Assembly (NCBI RefSeq): GCF_009789235.1
Contig: NZ_WSTB01000010.1
Span: 124,001-188,000, forward strand
Length of the DNA: 64,000 nucleotides
Source of the DNA: Flavobacterium hydrocarbonoxydans
GTDB lineage: Bacteria > Bacteroidota > Bacteroidia > Flavobacteriales > Flavobacteriaceae
Reading direction: 5' to 3'
Translations under genes and position numbers: made by a program
Part shown: positions 24,611 through 31,188 of the stretch, piece by piece
How positions within the stretch are numbered: position 1 is the first letter of the stretch
How the letters are laid out: every line of letters starts with the position of its first letter
The notes under the pieces: generated by a model
What the model saw: only the letters and a program-made list of their open reading frames with translations
What the model was told of the DNA's origin: nothing
Database searches by the model: none

Positions 24611-25090
24611 TTAATGAGGCAATTTGTTTTTAAGCAACCCATAAACCCAGGTTCCTGCAATTGCACTTAACAAAGTCACCACAATTACTGTAACTCCCGT
24701 TCCAATCTGAGCAAACAAGGGCCCAGGACAAGCTCCGGTAATCGCCCATCCAAAACCAAAAAGCAATCCGCCATAAATTTGTCCTTTATTAAAGGTTTTG
24801 GGCTGAATTTCGATTTTTTCGCCCTGAATGGTTTTAATATTAAATCTTTTAATGATTTGTACCGAAATGATTCCCACCACAACGGCGCTGCCAATTACAC
24901 CATACATAAAGAACGATTGTAACTGAAACATTTCCTGAATACGGTACCAGCTGATGATTTCTGCTTTTACGAATACGATTCCAAAAACGATTCCCACCAA
25001 CATATATTTTAGGTTTGAAATTCCGGAATCTTTCAGTTGGCTTCCGTTGATTCCTTCTGTATCGGTAATTTTATTTTCTGAATTATTCAT
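24611..25090 (-). CDS. YeeE/YedE-family half-size sulfur transporter subunit (DUF6691 type)
   Basis: The 159-residue protein has about four membrane segments and the family block GFGWAITGACPGPLFAQIG with the conserved Cys of sulfur-compound permeases. Full-length E. coli YeeE (TsuA) imports thiosulfate through conserved cysteines; Bacteroidota often carry two half-size proteins that may combine (PmpA/PmpB type). The partner gene is 10 bp upstream. The transported compound (thiosulfate or a persulfide form) is inferred. Confidence 0.85.
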   Translation of the reverse strand: MNNSENKITDTEGINGSQLKDSGISNLKYMLVGIVFGIVFVKAEIISWYRIQEMFQLQSFFMYGVIGSAVVVGIISVQIIKRFNIKTIQGEKIEIQPKTFNKGQIYGGLLFGFGWAITGACPGPLFAQIGTGVTVIVVTLLSAIAGTWVYGLLKNKLPH

Positions 25091-25100
25091 TTTCTAAATT

Positions 25101-25670
25101 TTAAAGTGAAAGAATATACGGCAAAATCAAATTGGCCATAATAAAACCGCCAATCATAAAACAGATCGTCGCCACCAATGAAGGCCATTGCAGGTTCGAA
25201 ATTCCCATAATCGCATGACCACTCGTGCATCCGCCCGCGTAACGCGTTCCGAAACCGACCATAAATCCGCCCACGACAATCATAATAAAACCACGAAGTG
25301 TGAACAAACTTTCCCACGAGAAAAGCTGTGCCGGCAATAATCCCGAATGATCGGTAATGCCGTAAGTTGCTAATTGCTCTGAAAGCTGTGGGGTAATTTC
25401 AATCGCATTTGGATTGGATAGGAAATATGTCGCGATGATTCCGCCAAGGAAAATTCCGAACACGAAAAATAAATTCCAGCTTTCTTTTTTCCAGTCGTAT
25501 TTAAAGAATGAAATATTCGCCGGAATACAAGCCGCGCAAATATGTCGCAACGATGAGCTAATCCCGAAAGATTTATTTCCGATTAGCAATAAAATGGGTA
25601 CAGTCAATCCAATTAGCGGACCTGAAACATACCAAGGCCAAGGTTCTTTTATAATTTCTATTATACTCAT
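25101..25670 (-). CDS. YeeE/YedE-family half-size sulfur transporter subunit
   Basis: The 189-residue membrane protein has about five hydrophobic segments. Its motif GFGTRYAGGCTSGHAIMGIS carries the conserved Cys of the family, and HICAACIPANISFF holds two more. It pairs with the DUF6691-type subunit 10 bp downstream. The MBL-rhodanese gene lies 240 bp upstream on the same strand, so the three probably handle reduced sulfur together. Confidence 0.87.
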   Translation of the reverse strand: MSIIEIIKEPWPWYVSGPLIGLTVPILLLIGNKSFGISSSLRHICAACIPANISFFKYDWKKESWNLFFVFGIFLGGIIATYFLSNPNAIEITPQLSEQLATYGITDHSGLLPAQLFSWESLFTLRGFIMIVVGGFMVGFGTRYAGGCTSGHAIMGISNLQWPSLVATICFMIGGFIMANLILPYILSL

Positions 25671-25696
25671 GTTTTAATATTTAATGTTTTTTTTTT

Positions 25697-25902
25697 ACCA
25701 TATAAGTTATATAAGAAAATATAACCTGGTGTTTACATTGCGCTGAATTAATATCATATAAGTTTAGCCAGTTAAGCGAATTACTATCACAATTAAATGA
25801 ACTTAATGACTTATATGGTTAAAAACAATCTTAGTTTAACCAATTAATAAGTCAGATTTTTAAACCCACAGTAATTAAATGAACTTATATAACTTATATG
25901 GT
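25697..25902. repeat. Inverted pair of accatataagttatataag and degenerate copies
   Basis: The 19 bases at 25697-25715 recur exactly in reverse complement at 25884-25902. Weaker copies are at 25753-25767 (atcatataagtttag) and 25808-25819 (gacttatatggt). They fill the 240 bp between the MBL-rhodanese gene and the permease genes. Related copies occur at 27438 and 28030-28079. They may be repeats or sites of a regulator. Confidence 0.8.
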
Positions 25903-25910
25903 GAAAAAAA

Positions 25911-27329
25911 TTACGCTTTCAGGATTTTGCTTTGACAAACAAAATCAGATTTTGGGATATTGGTTTTTGCGATTGCTCCAAAACCACCATCGATTTCAGT
26001 GAAGTTTCTAAAACCTCTTGCCTGCAAAATCGAAGCTGCAATCATACTGCGATAACCACCTGCGCAATGCAAATAAAAATGTTCATTTGGGTTGATGTCT
26101 TTTACCCAGTCATTAATAAAAGCTAAGGGTTTGTTGTAAGCATCATCAATATGTTCGGCGCTGTATTCTGTTTCTTTACGAATGTCGATTACTTTATTTT
26201 CGGCTGGGTTAAATTCGGTTGCAAATTCTTCTGCCGAAATTCTGTTTACCGTATCGATTTCAAAACCAGCTTTCTCCCAGGCTTCAAAACCACCTTCGAG
26301 ATGCCCAATAATCTGATCAAAACCTACGCGGCTCAAACGGGTTACGGTTTCTTCTTCCTGACCCATTTCGGTTACTAATATAATAGGTTGTTTTACATTC
26401 GCAATCAAAGTTCCCACCCACGGTGCAAAATCACCATTGATCCCAATATTAATCGACTGCGGAATAAATCCTTTATAAAAATCACTATTTTTTCTGGTGT
26501 CCAAAACCAGTGCGTTTGTTTCTTCGGCAACAGCCTCAAATTCAGCTGCTGTTATGGCCTTCATTCCGTTGTGCAATACCGATTCGAAGCTTTCGTATCC
26601 TTTTTTATTCATCGCCACATTCATACTAAAATAAGCCGGCGGAGGCAATAAGCCATCGGTTACTTCGGTGATAAATTCGGGTTCTGTCATATTTTCGCGT
26701 AAAGCGTAATTCGTTGCTTTCTGATTCCCGATAGTCGAAACTGTTTCTTTGCTCATGTTTTTTCCGCAGGCACTTCCGGCTCCGTGTGCCGGGTAAACAA
26801 TAACATGATCGGCAAGCGTCATGATTTTATTGCGAAGCGAATGGTATAAAATTCCAGCCAGTTCCTCCTGCGTCATGGCAGCGGCTTTTTGTGCCAGATC
26901 CGGTCGGCCCACGTCGCCAATAAACAAGGTATCTCCAGAGAAAATAGCGTGATCTTTTCCGTCGGCATCAATCAGTAAATAAGTCGTGCTTTCCATGGTG
27001 TGACCTGGAGTGTGCAGTGCTTTTATAGTAATGTTGCCTACTTTAAATTCCTGTCCGTCTTTGGCAATAATACAGTCAAATTCCGGAGCAGCATTGGGCC
27101 CGTAAACGATTGGCGCCTGAGTTTCTTTGCTTAAATCAAGATGACCGGAAACAAAATCAGCGTGAAAATGCGTCTCAAAAATATATTTTAACTTCACCTG
27201 ATCGCGCTCTAAACGATCCAGATAAGGCTGAATTTCCCTAAGCGGATCAATAATCGCGGCCTCTCCGTTTGAAGTGATATAATAAGCACCCTGCGCTAAA
27301 CAACCGGTGTAAATTTGTTCGATTTTCAT
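25911..27329 (-). CDS. MBL-fold hydrolase fused to two rhodanese domains (persulfide dioxygenase-like)
   Basis: The protein of about 472 residues joins an N-terminal metallo-beta-lactamase fold to two rhodanese domains. The metal site THFHADFVSGH (His54, His56, Asp58), HTPGHTMESTTYLL and FSGDTLFIGDVGRPD resemble ETHE1/CstB-type persulfide dioxygenases, which use one iron atom. The first rhodanese domain has no active-site Cys (LVTEMGQEEE at that place). The second has the loop LHCAGGYRSMIAA with Cys. The start is the ATG at 27329; a TTG three codons upstream is less likely. It would oxidise low-molecular-weight persulfides in the cytoplasm. Confidence 0.88.
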   Translation of the reverse strand: MKIEQIYTGCLAQGAYYITSNGEAAIIDPLREIQPYLDRLERDQVKLKYIFETHFHADFVSGHLDLSKETQAPIVYGPNAAPEFDCIIAKDGQEFKVGNITIKALHTPGHTMESTTYLLIDADGKDHAIFSGDTLFIGDVGRPDLAQKAAAMTQEELAGILYHSLRNKIMTLADHVIVYPAHGAGSACGKNMSKETVSTIGNQKATNYALRENMTEPEFITEVTDGLLPPPAYFSMNVAMNKKGYESFESVLHNGMKAITAAEFEAVAEETNALVLDTRKNSDFYKGFIPQSINIGINGDFAPWVGTLIANVKQPIILVTEMGQEEETVTRLSRVGFDQIIGHLEGGFEAWEKAGFEIDTVNRISAEEFATEFNPAENKVIDIRKETEYSAEHIDDAYNKPLAFINDWVKDINPNEHFYLHCAGGYRSMIAASILQARGFRNFTEIDGGFGAIAKTNIPKSDFVCQSKILKA

Positions 27330-27355
27330 GATATACAATCTAAAATAATGTTACA

Positions 27356-27363
27356 CAAAGATA
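27356..27363 (-). promoter_or_regulatory. -7 box of the MBL-rhodanese promoter
   Basis: TATCTTTG on the minus strand fits TAnnTTTG, with a predicted start about 20 nt before the ATG at 27329. Confidence 0.5.
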
Positions 27364-27496
27364 CCTTTGTTTTTCATGAATATAAGTGACTAATGTTACA
27401 GATGTATGATTTTTTCGAAAAATGGTTAAATGGTTTTACCATATAAGTGATATAAGTTCATTTGATTTTTGGGTTAAATTACAGGAACCTGTTGTA

Positions 27497-27576
27497 CACA
27501 ATCTTGTCATTTCGTAGGAATCTCTAAATGCGGTGATTTAGATTAACTAAGATTCCTACGGAATGACAAGATTGTG
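27497..27576. repeat. Long hairpin element, copy 1 (ggaatc family)
   Basis: A 27-bp inverted repeat with one mismatch (27497-27523 and 27550-27576, core gtaggaatct / agattcctac) surrounds a 26-nt centre ctaaatgcggtgatttag. A second copy of the whole element stands at 27909-27981 with a nearly identical centre. A shorter fragment (cattccgtaggaat) lies at 35939-35953. Confidence 0.85.
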
Positions 27577-27590
27577 TAGTGTTGTCTGGT

Positions 27591-27722
27591 TCTCGCAAAG
27601 ACGCAAAGGCGCAAAGTTTTTTTTAAAGCCACAGATTAAAGGATTGAAAGGATTTAAAAAAATCTGCTAAATCTGCTAAATCTGCGGGAGACAAAACTTT
27701 GCGCCTTTGCGTCTTTGCGAGA
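27591..27722. repeat. 30-bp perfect inverted repeat
   Basis: The 30 bases at 27591-27620 (tctcgcaaagacgcaaaggc and on) recur in exact reverse complement at 27693-27722. The centre contains gccacagattaaagg and three aatctgctaa words. A third partial copy is at 27834-27860. Similar words occur at 13975 and 14885. It is non-coding. Confidence 0.85.
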
Positions 27723-27739
27723 GACCATCACACCTAAAA

Positions 27740-27757
27740 GACGCACTGCTGTGCGCC
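27740..27757. repeat. Second copy of the gacgcac hairpin repeat
   Basis: gacgcac-tgct-gtgcgcc differs by one base from the palindrome inside trpF at 13294-13311. Confidence 0.7.
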
Positions 27758-27908
27758 TCTACTGAAAATTGAAACGAAAAATAGAATCTCCCAAACATAG
27801 GATGCGTAAAGAAAACTTAATCAGTTAAAAAAAACTTTGCGACTCTGCGCCTTTGCGAGAGATGACATTAATTTTTAAAACTTAAAATAAAAACAGTTCA
27901 CAGTTTTA

Positions 27909-27981
27909 CACAATCTTGTCATTCCGCAGGAATCTCTGAATGCGGTGATTTACATTAGCTAAGATTCCTACGGAATGACAA
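27909..27981. repeat. Long hairpin element, copy 2 (ggaatc family)
   Basis: The left arm (27909-27935) and right arm (27962-27981) match copy 1 with few changes, and the centre ctgaatgcggtgatttacat is nearly the same. The two copies are in the same orientation 412 bp apart. Confidence 0.85.
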
Positions 27982-28170
27982 ACTTTGGGCAAGTTGCTTC
28001 ATGAATTACCTTTTCACACAAAGTTTTTTAAATGAACTTCTATCACTTATATGGTTTAATTGTCATCACTTATATGGTGATATTGTCTATGCTAAATTTA
28101 TATCACGTATAGGGTTCAAAACTTTACAAATAAACTGTTTTTACAGTACAGCTATTCGGGTTTTAATAGG

Positions 28171-28178
28171 TAAATTTG
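28171..28178 (+). promoter_or_regulatory. -7 box of the cydAB promoter
   Basis: TAAATTTG matches TAnnTTTG, about 31 nt before the cydA ATG. The ACCATATAAG-type repeats end about 70 bp upstream. Confidence 0.5.
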
Positions 28179-28209
28179 TGGGACTTCATAAACAAATAAA
28201 TCACTTCTT

Positions 28210-29556
28210 ATGGAAGAAATGCTCTTTTATGACCGAATGCAATTCGCCTTCACCATTACCTTTCATTATCTTTTTCCGCAACTTACAATGGGTCTTTCGC
28301 TGATTATTGTTTATTTTAAATGGAAATATCTTCGAACCAAAGACGAACACTACAACCACGCTACGCATTTCTGGATGAAAATCTTCGCACTCAACTTTGC
28401 GATGGGTGTCGTAACCGGAATTCCGATGGAGTTTCAGTTCGGAACCAATTGGGCTAAATTCTCTGAGCTCACAGGCGGAATCATCGGACAGACTTTGGCG
28501 ATGGAAGGCATGTTCTCCTTTTTCTTAGAATCCTCTTTTCTCGGTATCTTTTTATTTGGAGAAAAACTCATTGGACACAAATGGCATTTTGTAACCGGAT
28601 TATTAATTTGCATTGGTTCCTGGGCGAGTGGTTACCTGATTATTGCCACGCATTCGTGGATGCAGAATCCGGTGGGTTATGAAATTCTCGAAAACGGAAA
28701 ATTTGTATTGACGAATTTCAAAGCGTTATTCCTCAATCCTTGGCTTTGGCCTTCTTATTTGCACAATCAGGCAGCTTCGTTGGTAACGAGTTCGTTTGTG
28801 GTAGCCGGAATTGGCGCTTTTTATATTTTGAGTCAGAAGAATGTTGCTTTCGGGAGATTGTTCGTGAAAACGGGCGTGATCTTCGGATTGATTTCGAGTA
28901 TAATCGTGGCGGTTCCTACGGGAGATTTACTGGCTAAAAATGTCGTGAAATACCAACCCGTAACGTTTGCTGCGATGGAAGGAATTTTTCATACCGAAAA
29001 AGAAGGTTCCGAAATTGTTTTAATCGGTCAGCCGGATGTAAAAGATAAAAAGCTCGACAATAAAATTGCCGTTCCCAATATCCTGAGTTTCCTAACTTAC
29101 GGAAGCTGGAATCAGACCATAAAAGGACTGGATAATTATAAAGAAGACGTGCATCCTACCAATATTTCGGGGCTGTATTACGCGTATCATATTATGGTAG
29201 GACTTGGTACCTTATTTATTGGTCTGATGGTTTTTGCGGTTTTTCAGCTTTTTCGAAAGAAACTTTTCGAAACCAAATGGATTTTATGGTCGCTGCTCTT
29301 TATGATTCCCTTTCCGTATATCGCCAATACTACAGGCTGGTACACGGCCGAATTAGGCCGACAACCCTGGCTCGTTTATAATTTGCTGCGAACTTCCGAA
29401 GGCGCTTCGCCAACCGTTTCATCAGGAAACACCTTATTTACTTTATTAGGTTTTATAGGATTGTATCTGTTACTCGGAATGCTGTTTTTGCTTTTGGTTG
29501 GAAAAATTATCAATAAAGGGCCTCACAATGTGGAACTTTCAACAGAAAAAATATAA
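28210..29556 (+). CDS. cydA: Cytochrome bd ubiquinol/menaquinol oxidase subunit I
   Basis: CydA carries hemes b558, b595 and d and the quinol site of a high-affinity terminal oxidase. With this start the high-spin heme ligand is His19 (TFHYLFPQLTMGLS), as in E. coli. Other blocks: GIPMEFQFGTNWAKFS, TLAMEGMFSFFLESSFLG with the proton-path glutamates, WPSYLHNQAASLV with the b558 His, and the GRQPW motif in TAELGRQPWLVYNLLRT. At 448 residues it is of the short Q-loop type. cydB follows after 2 bp. It also lies beside genes for persulfide handling; bd oxidases resist sulfide, which fits. Confidence 0.96.
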   Translation: MEEMLFYDRMQFAFTITFHYLFPQLTMGLSLIIVYFKWKYLRTKDEHYNHATHFWMKIFALNFAMGVVTGIPMEFQFGTNWAKFSELTGGIIGQTLAMEGMFSFFLESSFLGIFLFGEKLIGHKWHFVTGLLICIGSWASGYLIIATHSWMQNPVGYEILENGKFVLTNFKALFLNPWLWPSYLHNQAASLVTSSFVVAGIGAFYILSQKNVAFGRLFVKTGVIFGLISSIIVAVPTGDLLAKNVVKYQPVTFAAMEGIFHTEKEGSEIVLIGQPDVKDKKLDNKIAVPNILSFLTYGSWNQTIKGLDNYKEDVHPTNISGLYYAYHIMVGLGTLFIGLMVFAVFQLFRKKLFETKWILWSLLFMIPFPYIANTTGWYTAELGRQPWLVYNLLRTSEGASPTVSSGNTLFTLLGFIGLYLLLGMLFLLLVGKIINKGPHNVELSTEKI

Positions 29557-29558
29557 GT

Positions 29559-30635
29559 ATGGAATTTTTTTGGTACGTAGTTTTAATGGGAATTCTGGCA
29601 GTATATATAGTGTTAGACGGTTACGATTTTGGAGCAGGAATTATTCATTTGTTTTTGGCCAAAACAGAGAAAGATAAAAAAGCCATTACAAGCGCCATTG
29701 GTCCGTTTTGGGATGCCAATGAAGTGTGGATTATTGCAGCGGGAGGCGTTTTGTTTTTTGCTTTTCCAACCTTGTATGCGTCTTCGTTCAGTGGTTTTTA
29801 TTTGCCGCTGATCATGATTTTATGGCTGTTGATTTTCCGTGCGATTGGTCTTGAAATGCGCGGTCAGGTGCATCACCCCATGTGGGAAGTCATCTGGGAT
29901 AAAGCCTTCGGGATTGCGAGTTTGCTGCTGGCGTTGTTCTTCGGGATTGCTTTGGGGAATATCGTGCGCGGTGTCAATCTCGGAATGGTCGAAAATGGTG
30001 TTTCGACTCAGGAAGCGCATTATTTCTTTTTGCCTTTATGGAATCCTACTTTTAGCCCGCAGGCGAATGAGTTGGGTATTATCGATTGGTTTACGCTTTT
30101 CCTGGGGATTGTGAGTGTGGTTGCCCTGACGATTCACGGCGCCAACTGGATTATTTTCAAAACCAATTCGTCTTTGAACACCCAGCTTAAAAATGTGGTT
30201 TTTAAACTGAATATCGTTTTACTGATTTTGGTTATTATTTCCTTGCAGATCTGGCATTTTATCGAGGCGGAGCCGTTTCATAATTTTATTGACAACCCTG
30301 TTTTGTGGTTTTTTCCGCTAATGACTTTTGTGGGTATTGTGGGGTTATTCAAAGTGCGAACGTACCAGAAAGACGGTTTAGGATTTTTGTTTTCGAGTTT
30401 ATTTCTCGTGGGAGGTTTTGCCTCAACAGCCGTTTCGATTTTCCCGAATGTGCTGCCGTCTACCAATAAAGTAAATCCTTCGTTAACAATCTATAACACC
30501 GCCGCTGGCGAATACGGTTTAAATGCTGGATTGTACTGGTTTTTTATTGCTTTGTTCCTGGTGATTATTTACCTGATTGTACAGTATCGCGTTTTTAGTG
30601 GGAAGATGGATGAGGTAGGGTATGGGGAGCATTGA
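29559..30635 (+). CDS. cydB: Cytochrome bd oxidase subunit II
   Basis: The 358-residue membrane protein opens MEFFWYVVLMGILAVYIVLDGYDFGAGII, the CydB start with the conserved DGYDFG. GPFWDANEVWIIAAGGVLFFAFP and FRAIGLEMRGQVHHPMWE follow. It forms the heterodimer with CydA encoded 2 bp upstream. No cydX-like or cydDC genes were seen nearby. Confidence 0.95.
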   Translation: MEFFWYVVLMGILAVYIVLDGYDFGAGIIHLFLAKTEKDKKAITSAIGPFWDANEVWIIAAGGVLFFAFPTLYASSFSGFYLPLIMILWLLIFRAIGLEMRGQVHHPMWEVIWDKAFGIASLLLALFFGIALGNIVRGVNLGMVENGVSTQEAHYFFLPLWNPTFSPQANELGIIDWFTLFLGIVSVVALTIHGANWIIFKTNSSLNTQLKNVVFKLNIVLLILVIISLQIWHFIEAEPFHNFIDNPVLWFFPLMTFVGIVGLFKVRTYQKDGLGFLFSSLFLVGGFASTAVSIFPNVLPSTNKVNPSLTIYNTAAGEYGLNAGLYWFFIALFLVIIYLIVQYRVFSGKMDEVGYGEH

Positions 30636-30680
30636 GGTTTTTTTTTAGCCACGAATGCAAGAATTTTTATTGGAATTTTT

Positions 30681-30828
30681 GAATAGCCTCCTGCTTAGCT
30701 GGAGGTAATTTAAGTTGAAGATTTTTTTAGCCACGACCCGAGCGATAGCGAACAGGCAAAGCAATTCACGAATTTTTACATTTTAATTAATATTAAATTT
30801 TTGAATAGCCTCCTGCTTTAGCTGGAGG
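30681..30828. repeat. Two direct copies of a cctcctgc hairpin unit
   Basis: gaatagcctcctgcttagct followed by ggagg at 30681-30705 recurs with one extra base at 30803-30828. Each copy folds as cctcc-t-gc / gc-t-ggagg. They lie downstream of cydB, before its terminator. Confidence 0.75.
30730..30775. repeat. 46-bp direct repeat, left copy
   Basis: The bases gccacgacccgagcgatagc continuing to gcaattcacgaattt are identical to 45495-45540. A diverged copy in reverse orientation is at 14041-14075. The two identical copies enclose the 14.7-kb accessory stretch. Confidence 0.85.
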
Positions 30829-30852
30829 AATTATAGATTTATAAAGTAAAAG

Positions 30853-30893
30853 GCTTTAGCTGAAATTACGATTTTGGCTAAAGCTTTTTTTTT
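30853..30893 (+). terminator. Terminator of cydAB
   Basis: gctttagc (30853-30860) pairs with gctaaagc (30877-30884), extended by flanking bases, and is followed by nine T. It lies about 220 bp past cydB, beyond the repeats. Confidence 0.75.
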
Positions 30894-30927
30894 GCAGATT
30901 TGTTTTGAGGTTTTTGACAATTCTTAA

Positions 30928-31067
30928 TATTCTCTAAAATACCGTATAACTACTTGTATGCAGTTTTTTGATTATGCTTATACTTGTCCAGCACAAATAT
31001 TTGACGATTATGGTTTTCCGTAAGGGAAATATTAATTGAATGAGGATATTTGTTTTTAGGAATAATA
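30928..31067 (+). repeat. Promoter-associated long repeat, copy 1 (upstream of the TrlF-like gene)
   Basis: This stretch is homologous to 36804-37007 and 40626-40831 from about ccgtataactacttgtat to gatatttgtttttag. Conserved blocks are gattatgcttatacttgtc, cacaaatatttgacgatt and cgtaagggaaat. It contains TTG-N22-TATACTTG, close to a Bacteroidota promoter. The first 65 bases of the longer copies are missing. The gene starts 122 nt after it. Confidence 0.8.
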
Positions 31068-31188
31068 ATGGAGTTTATGGTACTAAAACCATCTAAAATA
31101 AATTAAAGTCATTTTATGGCTAGCATAAAGAAGTTACTGGTCATCATGATTAAGGATGATACGAACCAAAATCAAAACCAATTAAACA

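Larger units (their letters stand above)
27438..28079. repeat. Inverted pair of the accatataagtgatataag repeat
   Basis: The 26 bases at 27438-27463 recur in reverse complement at 28030-28055 with one change. A further minus-orientation copy is at 28064-28079 and a degenerate one near 28099. The pair brackets most of the 880-bp spacer between the MBL-rhodanese gene and cydA. No gene was found in that spacer. Confidence 0.8.

Noticed and set aside
31085..31188. Short frames between repeat copy 1 and the TrlF-like gene (12 and about 39 codons)
   Set aside because: They lack a ribosome site and similarity to known leader peptides, and the longer one runs into the TrlF-like gene in another frame.
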